From positions 329,629-393,628 of the forward strand of contig NZ_PVNH01000007.1 of NCBI RefSeq assembly GCF_003001955.1: a DNA stretch of 64,000 nucleotides, in the 5' to 3' direction. Positions 8,376 through 16,766 of the stretch are shown piece after piece. Made by a program: the position numbers and the translations under genes. This DNA comes from Prauserella shujinwangii. Its GTDB lineage: Bacteria > Actinomycetota > Actinomycetes > Mycobacteriales > Pseudonocardiaceae. Within the stretch, counting starts at the first letter, position 1; every line of letters starts with the position of its first letter. Under the pieces are notes generated by a model. The model saw only the letters and a program-made list of their open reading frames with translations. It did not search any database and was not told the DNA's origin.

Positions 8376-8606
8376 CCGAACTGCCTTCCTCGTTCCGTGT
8401 CGTGTTGCTCGGCGGGGCGCGGCAGACGGGGAAGACCACGCTGGTGCGAGACCTGCTCGACCTGCCAGGGCATGCCTGGTTCGGTTTCGATGACGAGGCC
8501 GTGCTGGCTCGGGCAGCGGACGATCCTGTCGGGTTCGCCGAGGCTCTGCCCCGGCCCGCGGCGATCGACGAGTTCCAGCCGGCACCGGGACTCGCCCGCC
8601 GGGTCA
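8372..8606 (+). pseudogene. Truncated AAA ATPase (AAA_14/DUF4143 type)
   Basis: From GTG 8372 the frame reads VVLLGGARQTGKTTLVRDLL, a P-loop typical of AAA_14/DUF4143 ATPases. It continues through WFGFDDEAVLARAADDP to AAIDEFQPAPGLARR, matching the Walker B segment. Homology stops at about 8600, exactly where the convergent MBL gene ends. The protein should be about 400 aa but only about 75 residues remain, so this is a relic left by a deletion. Confidence 0.75.
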
Positions 8607-9281
8607 CCAGCCGCGTTCGCGCCACTCCGGCAGCTTCGGGCGCTCGGCGCCGAGGGTCGAGTCGTCGCCGTGGCCGGGATAGAACCAGGTGTCGTCCGGC
8701 AGCCGGTCGAACACCCGCTGTTCGACGTCGTCCAGCAGTGACCGGAACGCCTCGGGCGAGGTGGTCTTGCCGATGCCGCCGGGGAACAGCGAGTCGCCCG
8801 TGAACAGGTGCGGGTGGCCCTCCGGGTCCCGGTACAGCAGCGCGATCGAGCCCGGGGTGTGCCCGCGCAGGTGGATGACCTCCAGCGTGCACTCGCCCAC
8901 GCGCACCGTGTCGCCGTGCTCGAGCAGGAAGTCCGGCGGCACCGGCAGCGGCTCGGCGTCGTCGGGGTGTGCGGCCGTGTTCGCGCCGTACGCCCCGGCC
9001 ACCGCGCCCAGCGCCTGCCAGTGGTCCGGGTGCTGGTGCGTCGTGACGATCGTGCGCAGCGCGGGCCGGTCGTCGCCGTGCCCGATCAGGTCGGAGATCC
9101 GCTCCGGGTCCGCCGCGGCGTCGATCAGCAGGGCCTCGTTGCTGCCCCGGCAGGTCAGCAGGTAGGCGTTGTTGTCCATCGGGCCGACCGACAGCTTGGT
9201 GATCGTCAGCGCGCCGAGCGTGCGCCGCGCGGCGTCCCCGCCCGGCTTGACATGACCGGTGTACTCCTCAACGACGTTCAC
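8604..9281 (-). CDS. MBL-fold metallo-hydrolase
   Basis: A 225-aa metallo-beta-lactamase-fold enzyme. The zinc motif reads TTHQHPDHW (HxHxDH with an inserted P: H-Q-H-P-D-H), followed by HLRGHTPGSIALL, FTGDSLFPGG and FYPGHGDD. This glyoxalase-II/persulfide-dioxygenase-like pattern leaves the substrate open. The GTG at 9281 is preferred over a start at 9335. A TACGGT hexamer 7 bp upstream of the GTG suggests a leaderless transcript. Confidence 0.87.
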   Translation of the reverse strand: MNVVEEYTGHVKPGGDAARRTLGALTITKLSVGPMDNNAYLLTCRGSNEALLIDAAADPERISDLIGHGDDRPALRTIVTTHQHPDHWQALGAVAGAYGANTAAHPDDAEPLPVPPDFLLEHGDTVRVGECTLEVIHLRGHTPGSIALLYRDPEGHPHLFTGDSLFPGGIGKTTSPEAFRSLLDDVEQRVFDRLPDDTWFYPGHGDDSTLGAERPKLPEWRERGW

Positions 9282-9417
9282 CCGCCACACCGTAGCCGGT
9301 CGGCTGTCCGCCACTCCACCCCGGCGCGGCCGCACGGTGACCCTGCTCGTGCTCGCCGGCTACCTCGTCGGGCCTGCCCTGGGCGCGGCGACGTAGCCGT
9401 GCCGGCCGCGCGGACGG

Positions 9418-9640
9418 GTGACGTGGCTCGCCGGCGCGAGCTTCGGCATCGGCCTGGCGCACCAGCAGCTCGGCTACCCGCTGGGGAGGGTGCTGCCCGA
9501 GCTCGGTGTCCCGGACGGGTGGCTCCGGTTGAGCGTGGTCGGCGGCGCGATCGTCGTCGCGGGTGGCTCCTGACGGTGCTGGTGGAGCGACCGGCGTACC
9601 GTGTACTGGCGAGGCCGCGTGCCGACGGCGGGCGGCCCGG
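9418..9640 (+). pseudogene. Decayed membrane acyltransferase (acyltransferase_3) C-terminus
   Basis: From 9418 the frame reads VTWLAGASFGIGLAHQQLGY then LRLSVVGGAIVVAGGS and hits TGA at 9571. One frame over it continues LLTVLVERPAYRVLARP. These are the last transmembrane helices and the VERP tail of an acyltransferase_3 (OafA-like) protein. The N-terminal three quarters are absent and a frameshift separates the two parts. The remaining space between the MBL gene and uvrA (9282-9417 and 9641-9759) shows nothing else recognisable. Confidence 0.65.
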
Positions 9641-9759
9641 CGCATCCGTCGACAGGCTGCCCGGCCCTCCGTCGTCCGTTTTTGTCGGGGGCGCGACCTA
9701 GCATGGGTGCGGGCCGGTGTCACCGGCATTCCACAGACCAGTTGTGAAGGGACCTTCGG

Positions 9760-12615
9760 GTGGCTGATCGCCTTGTAGTTCGTGGCGCCCGCGAGCACAA
9801 CCTGCGCGGTGTCGACCTCGACCTTCCGCGGGACAGCATGATCGTGTTCACCGGGCTGTCCGGCTCCGGCAAGTCCAGCCTGGCCTTCGACACGATCTTC
9901 GCGGAGGGCCAGCGGCGCTACGTGGAGTCGCTGTCGGCCTACGCCCGGCAGTTCCTGGGGCAGATGGACAAGCCCGACGTCGACTTCATCGAGGGCCTCT
10001 CGCCCGCGGTGTCGATCGACCAGAAGTCGACCTCGCGCAACCCGCGCTCCACGGTCGGCACCATCACCGAGGTCTACGACTACCTCCGCCTGCTGTACGC
10101 GCGGGCGGGCAAGCCGCACTGCCCGCAGTGCGGCGAGGCGATCAGCAAGCAGACGCCGCAGCAGATCGTCGACCAGGTCCTCGACATGGAGCAGGGCACC
10201 CGCTTCCAGGTGCTCGCCCCGGTCGTGCGCGGGCGCAAGGGCGAGTACGTCGACCTGTTCGCCAACCTCCAGCAGCAGGGCTACGCCCGGGCCAGGGTCG
10301 ACGGCGAGGTGCACTCGCTGGCCAGCCCGCCGAAGCTGAAGAAGCAGGAGAAGCACGACATCGGGGTGGTCATCGACCGGCTCACGGTCAAGCCCACGGC
10401 CAAGCAGCGGCTGACCGACTCCGTCGAGACCGCGCTCCGGCTCGCCGACGGCCTGGTGGAGCTGGAGTTCGTCGACCTGCCCGAGGGCGACCCGCACCGG
10501 CTGCGCGGCTTCTCGGAGAACCTGGCGTGCCCCAACGGGCACCCGCTCGCCATCGAGGACCTCGAGCCGCGGTCGTTCTCGTTCAACTCGCCGTACGGCG
10601 CCTGCCCCGAGTGCACCGGTATCGGCGTGCGCAAGGAGGTCGACCCGGAGCTGGTCGTGCCCGACGACGAGCTCTCGCTGGGCGAGGGCGCCATCGCGCC
10701 GTGGGGCGGCGGGCAGAGCGCCGAGTACTTCCAGCGGCTCCTGCAGTCGCTCGCCGAGACCATCGGCTTCCGCATGGACGTGCCCTGGCGCAGGCTGCCC
10801 GCGAAGGCGCAGAAGGCGGTGCTGCACGGCGTCGACGAGCAGATCCACGTCCGCTACCGCAACCGCTACGGCAGGCAGCGCTCGTACTACGCCAACTTCG
10901 AGGGCGTGATCCCGTTCCTGGAGCGGCGGCACGAGCAGACCGACTCCGACTACGCGCGGGAGCGGTACGAGGGCTACATGCGTGAGGTGCCGTGCCCGGC
11001 GTGTCAGGGCAGCAGGCTCAAGCCGGAGATCCTCGCCGTCACGCTCGAACACGCCACGCTCGGTCCCCGGTCGATCGCCGAGGTCTGCGCGTACTCGGTC
11101 GCCGAGGCGTCGGAGTTCCTCGACGGCCTCGTGCTGGACAAGCGGCAGGCGATGATCGCCGGTGCCGTGTTGAAGGAGATCCAGGCCCGGCTGCACTTCC
11201 TGCTCGACGTCGGTCTCGACTACCTCTCGCTCGACCGGGCGGCGGGCACCCTCTCGGGCGGCGAGGCGCAGCGCATCCGGCTGGCGACACAGATCGGCTC
11301 CGGCCTGGTCGGCGTGCTGTACGTGCTCGACGAGCCGTCCATCGGGCTGCACCAGCGCGACAACCACCGGCTCATCGAGACGCTCTCCCGGCTGCGCGAC
11401 CTCGGCAACACGCTCATCGTCGTCGAGCACGACGAGGACACCATCCGGGCGAGCGACTGGGTCGTGGACATCGGCCCCGGCGCCGGTGAGCACGGCGGCC
11501 GGATCGTCCACAGCGGACCGTACAAGAAGCTGCTGCGCAACAAGGACTCGCTCACCGGCGACTACCTGGCCGACCGCAGGCGCATCGACATCCCGGCCAT
11601 CCGCCGCCCGGCCGACAGGAAGCGGCAGCTGACGGTCGTGGGCGCGCGGGAGCACAACCTGCGTGGTATCGACGTGTCCTTCCCGCTCGGTGTCCTGATC
11701 TCGGTCACCGGTGTCTCGGGCTCGGGCAAGTCGACGCTGGTCAACGACATCCTCGCCACCGTGCTGGCGAACAAGCTGAACAACGCCCGCCAGGTGCCCG
11801 GCAGGCACACCCGCGTGCGGGGGCTCGACCACGTCGACAAGCTGGTGCGCGTCGACCAGTCGCCGATCGGCCGCACGCCACGGTCCAACCCGGCCACCTA
11901 CACCGGGGTGTGGGACCACGTGCGCAAGCTCTTCGCCGCCACCACGGAGGCCAAGGTCCGCGGGTACCAGCCGGGACGGTTCTCGTTCAACGTCAAGGGC
12001 GGGCGCTGCGAGGCCTGCGCGGGCGACGGCACCATCAAGATCGAGATGAACTTCCTGCCGGACGTCTACGTGCCGTGCGAGGTCTGCAAGGGCGCCCGGT
12101 ACAACCGGGAGACGCTGGAGGTCCACTACAAGGGCAAGACGGTCGCCGAGGTCCTCGACATGCCGATCGAGGAGGCCGCCGAGTTCTTCGAGCCGATCAA
12201 GGCGATCCACCGGCACCTGCAGACCCTGGTCGACGTGGGTCTCGGTTACGTCCGGCTCGGCCAGCCCGCGCCCACCCTGTCGGGCGGCGAGGCGCAGCGC
12301 GTCAAGCTGGCGAGCGAGCTGCAGAAGCGGTCCACCGGCAAGACGGTGTACATCCTGGACGAGCCGACGACGGGCCTGCACTTCGAGGACATCCGCAAGC
12401 TGCTGGGTGTCATCAACGGCCTGGTGGACAAGGGCAACACGGTGATCGTCATCGAGCACAACCTCGACGTGATCAAGACGTCCGACTGGATCATCGACAT
12501 GGGACCGGAGGGTGGCTCCGGTGGCGGCATGGTCGTCGCCGAGGGCACCCCGGAGCAGGTCGCCGACGATCCGGACAGCTACACCGGCCAGTTCCTCAAG
12601 CCGATCCTCGGTTGA
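9760..12615 (+). CDS. uvrA: Excinuclease ABC subunit A
   Basis: This 951-aa protein is full length for UvrA, the damage-recognition ATPase of nucleotide excision repair. It has two ABC ATPase modules with Walker [10 protein letters not shown] (about 33) and GVSGSGKST (about 651). There are two LSGGEAQR signatures and zinc fingers with [15 protein letters not shown] and [27 protein letters not shown] and [13 protein letters not shown] are the Walker B/D-loop regions. The GTG at 9760 has an AAGGGA ribosome site 8 bp upstream. In actinobacteria the gene is often under LexA, but I see no clear SOS box here. Confidence 0.98.
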   Translation: MADRLVVRGAREHNLRGVDLDLPRDSMIVFTGLSGSGKSSLAFDTIFAEGQRRYVESLSAYARQFLGQMDKPDVDFIEGLSPAVSIDQKSTSRNPRSTVGTITEVYDYLRLLYARAGKPHCPQCGEAISKQTPQQIVDQVLDMEQGTRFQVLAPVVRGRKGEYVDLFANLQQQGYARARVDGEVHSLASPPKLKKQEKHDIGVVIDRLTVKPTAKQRLTDSVETALRLADGLVELEFVDLPEGDPHRLRGFSENLACPNGHPLAIEDLEPRSFSFNSPYGACPECTGIGVRKEVDPELVVPDDELSLGEGAIAPWGGGQSAEYFQRLLQSLAETIGFRMDVPWRRLPAKAQKAVLHGVDEQIHVRYRNRYGRQRSYYANFEGVIPFLERRHEQTDSDYARERYEGYMREVPCPACQGSRLKPEILAVTLEHATLGPRSIAEVCAYSVAEASEFLDGLVLDKRQAMIAGAVLKEIQARLHFLLDVGLDYLSLDRAAGTLSGGEAQRIRLATQIGSGLVGVLYVLDEPSIGLHQRDNHRLIETLSRLRDLGNTLIVVEHDEDTIRASDWVVDIGPGAGEHGGRIVHSGPYKKLLRNKDSLTGDYLADRRRIDIPAIRRPADRKRQLTVVGAREHNLRGIDVSFPLGVLISVTGVSGSGKSTLVNDILATVLANKLNNARQVPGRHTRVRGLDHVDKLVRVDQSPIGRTPRSNPATYTGVWDHVRKLFAATTEAKVRGYQPGRFSFNVKGGRCEACAGDGTIKIEMNFLPDVYVPCEVCKGARYNRETLEVHYKGKTVAEVLDMPIEEAAEFFEPIKAIHRHLQTLVDVGLGYVRLGQPAPTLSGGEAQRVKLASELQKRSTGKTVYILDEPTTGLHFEDIRKLLGVINGLVDKGNTVIVIEHNLDVIKTSDWIIDMGPEGGSGGGMVVAEGTPEQVADDPDSYTGQFLKPILG

Positions 12616-12632
12616 ACCCGCATACTGGCGTC

Positions 12633-13085
12633 GTGCCGCTGACCAGCTACCGGTTCCGCACCTCGTGGCTGATCGGTGCGCCTGCCCGGGCCGTTTTCGC
12701 GACCCTGGTGGACCTCGGGACGTACCCGGACTGGTGGCCCGACGTGCGATCGGTGAGCCGCGTCGACGACGACGCCGCCGAGGTGACGTGCCGGTCCATG
12801 CTGCCGATCACGCTGACGCTGTGCCTGCGCCGGATGGAGCAGGACGAACCCGCGGGGCGGCTCGGGGTGGCGCTCACCGGTGACCTCGAGGGCTCACTGT
12901 CCGGAGTGGTCCGCGAGCGCGACGGCGGCACCCGGCTGGACATCACCCAGCGGGTGGTGGCCCGCAAGCCGCTGCTGCGGGCGCTGTCCCCGGTGGCGCA
13001 CCCGGTGTTCCGCGCCAACCACGCGGTGATGATGCGCCGTGGCCTGCGGGGCCTCCGCGCCTACCTGACCACACGGCCCTCGTGA
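12633..13085 (+). CDS. SRPBCC (polyketide cyclase-like) family protein
   Basis: This 150-aa protein begins with TSYRFRTSWLIGAPARAVF ... LVDLGTYPDWWPDV, the START/SRPBCC lipid- or polyketide-binding fold entry. The rest alternates strands and ends in a long helix, as in the family. The GTG at 12633 is 18 bp after the uvrA stop, with a CATACT -10-like box just upstream. Its stop codon (13083-13085) lies inside the palindrome used as the phage attachment site. The gene therefore remains intact in the lysogen. Confidence 0.8.
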   Translation: MPLTSYRFRTSWLIGAPARAVFATLVDLGTYPDWWPDVRSVSRVDDDAAEVTCRSMLPITLTLCLRRMEQDEPAGRLGVALTGDLEGSLSGVVRERDGGTRLDITQRVVARKPLLRALSPVAHPVFRANHAVMMRRGLRGLRAYLTTRPS

Positions 13086-13121
13086 GTGAGAAACGTCGTT
13101 AGAGTGCGCCTATCTTAGGGG
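13079..13121. other. attL, left prophage junction
   Basis: The host half CTCGTGAGTGAGAAAC (13079-13094) joins the phage half GTCGTTAGAGTGCGC onward (13095-13121). AACGT (13092-13096) is shared with attR. Joined to the attR host arm (30080-30095), the host halves form a 32-bp palindrome with one mismatched pair. The phage halves form a 54-bp imperfect palindrome centred on the same CG. The site is deduced from symmetry, a composition change and the adjacent integrase. Confidence 0.85.
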
Positions 13122-13288
13122 TTCTTAGGCTCTGACCTGGGCTTATCCGAGTCTACCTCGTCTCGCAGACGCTCCAGCGCCATCAGCACGACGGCCGAGA
13201 GCGAGCGGCGGGTACGCGCGGCGTAGTCCCGTGCCCACTGCCAGAGCCACTCGTCTTGCTGGCTCACGTACACCACCTTGTCGCCCAT
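13115..13288 (-). CDS. Ribbon-helix-helix DNA-binding protein
   Basis: This 57-aa protein starts KVVYVSQQDEWLWQWARDYA, then RTRRSLSAVVLMALERLRDE. That gives a beta strand, helix, turn and helix, the RHH (CopG/Arc) fold used by dimeric repressors and by some recombination factors. It lies at the extreme left end, with its stop codon inside the phage arm of attL. It is divergent from the 77-aa gene across 59 bp that contain a 12-bp palindrome. In the excised circle it would lie 62 bp upstream of the integrase ATG in the same direction. No strong ribosome site is visible. A role as repressor or integration-control factor is inferred. Confidence 0.75.
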   Translation of the reverse strand: MGDKVVYVSQQDEWLWQWARDYAARTRRSLSAVVLMALERLRDEVDSDKPRSEPKNP

Positions 13289-13300
13289 ATGTCTTAGCCT

Positions 13301-13341
13301 GGGTTCCCTATGGATTACCTAGGTAAACCAGGGGTACCCTA
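13301..13341. promoter_or_regulatory. Divergent operator region at the phage left end
   Basis: A perfect palindrome TTACCTAGGTAA (13315-13326) is flanked by near-identical direct repeats GGGTTCCCTA (13301-13310) and GGGTACCCTA (13332-13341). The repeats are 31 bp apart, three helical turns. This sits between the RHH gene (minus) and the plus-strand pair and is a strong candidate RHH operator. TACCCT (13335-13340) could be a -10 box for a leaderless start at GTG 13348. Confidence 0.55.
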
Positions 13342-13347
13342 CGGCCT

Positions 13348-13581
13348 GTGCTTATCTACGTTCGGTTCCGTAAGGGCCTCGTTGGGGAGACGCGTCGGAC
13401 GGTGCATCTCATCGAGATCACCCCGGAGACCTTCCAGTCCCCTGAGGCTCTCCCTGCGCTCTGTGGGCAGCTCTTCCGTCCTGGTGAAGCTGAACGTCTC
13501 GACTCAATGGGCGGTATGCCCTGTGTCGGCTGCCTAGCGAGAGCTGAGCCCCCTACCGAGAGCGGGAGGAGTCTCCCGTGA
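13348..13581 (+). CDS. Small Cys-containing phage protein
   Basis: This 77-aa protein starts at GTG 13348. It begins VLIYVRFRKG and ends with PALCGQLFRPGEAER and GMPCVGCLARAEPP. A lone Cys and a later CxxC suggest a small zinc- or redox-binding fold. I do not recognise the family. Its stop overlaps the GTG of the next gene (GTGA), so the two products are translationally coupled. With its neighbour it forms the only plus-strand unit of the prophage, consistent with expression in the lysogen. Confidence 0.6.
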   Translation: MLIYVRFRKGLVGETRRTVHLIEITPETFQSPEALPALCGQLFRPGEAERLDSMGGMPCVGCLARAEPPTESGRSLP

Positions 13582-14060
13582 CTCGCGCCCTGGTCATCAG
13601 CGTCCTTACCGGTCTCTTAGTCCTCTTCACTACTTCTGCGTCACAAGCGGAACCAAGACCTCTGCCTACGCCTTGTAACTGGCGTACTGAGTACGAACGG
13701 ACCATCTATGAGTTAGGTGATGATCCTTCCAATTGGTTCTTGCTAGGCGGAGAGCCTATGCGTGACCCTAAGCGGGGTATCTACTTCGGTATGGTCTTCC
13801 ATGAAGACGGTTCAGCGGCAGTAAACCCAGCTACGCCTTGCCGACTCGTTGCAGATGTTGTGCGCCATGAATGGATGCACCTACAGCAGTGGCGTATGTA
13901 TGGACCTGACTTCGGAGCAGTCATGCTAGGTAAGCGACGCTTAGAGCTGGTAGCCGACTGTGGATCAATGCTACTCGGCTCGAAGTACACTCCCTATCTC
14001 CAGCAAGAGACCTGTACTCAGCGAGACCTAAGAGATGCTCGACGGCTTATCGACTACTAG
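13578..14060 (+). CDS. Secreted zincin-like (minigluzincin) protein
   Basis: This 160-aa protein has a Sec signal peptide (TRALVISVLTGLLVLF, cleavage likely after SQA at 24). The mature part carries HEWMH at 97-101, the HExxH zinc motif, and RRLELVADC at 120-128 with E123 and D127. This spacing is as in small gluzincin peptidases and putative neutral zinc metallopeptidases. Four cysteines (33, 88, 128, 146) could form disulfides outside the cell. It is coupled to the upstream 77-aa gene and convergent with the tail genes, overlapping by 4 bp. It may be a lysogenic-conversion factor or part of lysis; the substrate is unknown. Confidence 0.75.
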   Translation: MTRALVISVLTGLLVLFTTSASQAEPRPLPTPCNWRTEYERTIYELGDDPSNWFLLGGEPMRDPKRGIYFGMVFHEDGSAAVNPATPCRLVADVVRHEWMHLQQWRMYGPDFGAVMLGKRRLELVADCGSMLLGSKYTPYLQQETCTQRDLRDARRLIDY

Positions 14061-14521
14061 TACTTAACCCAACGCAGAGTTAAGAATCCGGTTACGTTCA
14101 CAGAAGCCTCTGAAGTCTGAGCGTTGGCATCTATCACTACGACGGTCCCAGAGGTAAGCCGGTACTCAGTGCCGAGTCTCATTCGACGTTCGTCAACGGG
14201 CTGTAAGTCATCATCATAGGTAATAGTCTTAGCAGAGTTGACTAACCTCAGCAGGTAGTTACCGGCTCCTGAGGGAGTAGCTGCCGGAAAGTCAAACCCA
14301 GCGGTGAACACCCACAAGCCAGACCTATTGAGCGTAAAGAGCTTGTGGTCAAGGTCAGGGGTGACGAGAGCGGTAGTATAGATCGAAGTCGCAAACGCGA
14401 TGTTCGTCAAGTTGAAGTTGTCTACGGCTACCGTTCCATCCGTCTCATAGCGTGCTTCTGTTTCCTCCAGAGGGTCTAGGTCGCTCGCTCTGAGCTTCTC
14501 TCCAGCTAGAAACTCTGCCAT
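14057..14521 (-). CDS. Putative phage tail/host-recognition protein
   Basis: This 154-aa protein is last in the structural operon. It starts AEFLAGEKLRASDLD, a typical opening of short tail or appendage proteins. The remainder is rich in beta-prone segments (NLTNIAFATSIYTTALVTPD, LWVFTAGFDF, VNVTGFLTLRWVKY), as in trimeric receptor-binding heads. I cannot assign a family. Placement after the large tail protein supports a baseplate or tip role. There are 76 bp between it and the upstream gene, with no convincing gene in them. Confidence 0.55.
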   Translation of the reverse strand: MAEFLAGEKLRASDLDPLEETEARYETDGTVAVDNFNLTNIAFATSIYTTALVTPDLDHKLFTLNRSGLWVFTAGFDFPAATPSGAGNYLLRLVNSAKTITYDDDLQPVDERRMRLGTEYRLTSGTVVVIDANAQTSEASVNVTGFLTLRWVKY

Positions 14522-14597
14522 GTCTTCCTCGCTCGCTCGTATGTTGCTCGGGTCTTCTTCGTGACCATCCCGGTAAGTGTCTTGGCATGTGTTCCCC

Positions 14598-16766
14598 CTA
14601 CAGACCTAGTACAGGAGCCTTGTAGACACTGATTGAATCTCCGGCCGTAAGGGCCTGTGAGACCGGATCAACCGTAAATGTCTGTGGACTAGTAGCCCCC
14701 GAGATAGCCGTAACGTTGACGACCACACCGCCTACTTCAATCTCAAACGGGAAGTCATCAGTAGCGGTAGTCCACAAAGGGCCTGAGTTAGTGGCCACAG
14801 ACAGACTCGTAGCCCCCGCAGATACTCCCGTAACTAGCTCTGAGTCGTCCGTATCGAGGTGACACAGCTCAGGGTCGGTATCTCCCGTGTCAGCGGCTAG
14901 GACAATCACCCTCCAGGGCTCAAAGCGTGAACACGCGAACTCTGTAGTCCACTCCATAGGGCTTATCTGTGTCTGAATACCCTCGACAACCAACGAGATT
15001 GTTTCTGAGGGAAGCTCAGGAAAGACCTGCTCTGGGTTGATAATGTCGATACGAGCCGTAGGGCTGATACCTGCTACCTGCGCAGCGAGGCTAGGCGTAG
15101 CCCGGAGGTTCAAAGAGACTGACGGGAATCGATAGCCCTCTACCGTTCCCTTGTGAACTACCCACGCCGCATAGTCCCGCAGCAAGTCAACTAAACCGAC
15201 GTTGACACTGACCTCACCGTCATAGAGACCGATGGTGTTAGTACCCAGAGGGCCATCTCTGTCTTCATAGACCGCTTCTGAACCTTCCCGCTGGTCGGCT
15301 GTGGCCTTGTTAATGACACGCTGGTCATCATCAGTAGGCGCGAAGTCAGGAGCTAGCTCGTTGCTCGCAACGTCAATCGTCAGAGCAGCCGAAGAGCTTT
15401 CTACAGACTCTCGACTTACGTAAGTCAGCCCAGCGCTCGTACCGTCATATACAATGCCCTGGTCTGTCGCCTCTATCTCTCTCACCAGGTTCAGGAAGGT
15501 ATCCGGGAACTGTGCTCCCATCTGGGTAATCGAGGTAGCAGGGCCGCTGTACTCCACACCGTCCTCAGCACATAGACGGGACAGCCTCACCACCGCATCC
15601 TCATTCAGCAATGCGTCAGTACCAACGTTGTTCAGCTCGGTTACGTTAGCGTCAAAGTCCGCGAGCGTCAGAATCATGATATGACCGAAGCTCAGTTCAG
15701 TGTCTCCAACGTCGCAGTACCACCTAGCCATGCTGAGACCAGGGCCGAGGTCTACGTCAGTGATGTTGCCGTTCATGACCTGCTGGCCGTCTACATAGAA
15801 CTGGTAATCAACGCCAGTGCCGTTCTGGGCAAACCTCACCGCGAAGAAGTGCCAGATACCGTCACGCTCTTCTACAGGAAGAAAATAGGGCTCAACATTC
15901 ACGGTCGTAGTTGGTGTTATCGCCTTAATGAGTCCGATAAGCCCATCAGTCCGCTCAAAAGTGAAATAGAGAGCGTAATTATTAGGGTCATTCAAGTAGA
16001 AGACTACCTGTGCTTGAATCTCGCTACCGTCGTCGTAGTCAATCTTCTGTGCCCAAGCTAGAGCCCAGCCCGCACCAGGTACACCCTGTAACGTCGCTAC
16101 AAGTCCACCACCGTCAGCCGCTACAGGAGCACGCTTGGTTGGCACATAATCGTCTGTCGCTCCCCACGATATCTTGCCCTGAGGGGGCGGGGGTGACAGG
16201 ATAAACGTCATATTCGTATTGCCGAAGACAGGTCTACCTACCTTAGCGTCTTTACCTTCTTCCAAAGGCCAGTAGTAGACCGGGGAGAGGTTAGACGTCA
16301 CAAACCTGTATAGAGCCGACTGCTCGGCACTCTTTAACTGCTGAATTCGACGCAGAGAGCCATTAGCGCCTATGGAAACGACGGGAACGTTACCCTTCAG
16401 GTTCCACGTAGGGGTAAACCCTGTGACGTAGCCTTGAAAGAGCGTCTCGTCAAAGACTGCCGTCTGAGTGGCTCTAACCCTCAGCGGCGTATTCCGTCTG
16501 ACGTTCGGGTAGCTGGGCGACTGTGGCCCTAAGCTGTACTTTGCTCCCGTATTCGTTACCGAGAACGAGCACTCGGCAGGCTGAGAGTCGGAAGCCTCAT
16601 CCGAACGGCCTAGCTTAATACTAATAGGACCGTCTTCGTAGCGAATGTCAGTCGTAATGTCCGTCCACACCCACGTGGACGAGTCCGCAGTTAAGTCCGC
16701 TCCCCAAGCGATTTCCACAAAGAGGGTAGCGTCGGCTAACTCCTGAGGCAGTAAGGGAACGCCCAT
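14598..16766 (-). CDS. Large tail-tip protein
   Basis: This 722-aa protein lies directly after the tape measure gene, with starts and stops overlapping (TAATG). Residues 10-60 (IAWGADLTADSSTWVWTDIT) resemble the N-terminal domain of siphovirus distal tail/tip proteins of actinophages. A middle part from about 165 to 370 (VYYWPLEEG ... VFYLNDPNNYALYFTFER ... WHFFAVRFAQ) has the character of a LamG/concanavalin-like carbohydrate-binding insert. The C-terminal half likely forms hub domains. No lytic domain is evident. It probably combines distal-tail and tip functions, consistent with the compact genome. Confidence 0.7.
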   Translation of the reverse strand: MGVPLLPQELADATLFVEIAWGADLTADSSTWVWTDITTDIRYEDGPISIKLGRSDEASDSQPAECSFSVTNTGAKYSLGPQSPSYPNVRRNTPLRVRATQTAVFDETLFQGYVTGFTPTWNLKGNVPVVSIGANGSLRRIQQLKSAEQSALYRFVTSNLSPVYYWPLEEGKDAKVGRPVFGNTNMTFILSPPPPQGKISWGATDDYVPTKRAPVAADGGGLVATLQGVPGAGWALAWAQKIDYDDGSEIQAQVVFYLNDPNNYALYFTFERTDGLIGLIKAITPTTTVNVEPYFLPVEERDGIWHFFAVRFAQNGTGVDYQFYVDGQQVMNGNITDVDLGPGLSMARWYCDVGDTELSFGHIMILTLADFDANVTELNNVGTDALLNEDAVVRLSRLCAEDGVEYSGPATSITQMGAQFPDTFLNLVREIEATDQGIVYDGTSAGLTYVSRESVESSSAALTIDVASNELAPDFAPTDDDQRVINKATADQREGSEAVYEDRDGPLGTNTIGLYDGEVSVNVGLVDLLRDYAAWVVHKGTVEGYRFPSVSLNLRATPSLAAQVAGISPTARIDIINPEQVFPELPSETISLVVEGIQTQISPMEWTTEFACSRFEPWRVIVLAADTGDTDPELCHLDTDDSELVTGVSAGATSLSVATNSGPLWTTATDDFPFEIEVGGVVVNVTAISGATSPQTFTVDPVSQALTAGDSISVYKAPVLGL

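Noticed and set aside
9268..12459. A 1063-codon minus-strand frame opposite uvrA
   Set aside because: Antisense shadow of a complete uvrA gene.
14522..14597. Short minus-strand frame starting at an ATG behind GGGGGAAC, before the 154-aa tail gene
   Set aside because: It is Arg/Ser-rich and overlaps the tail gene out of frame; no support beyond the start signal.
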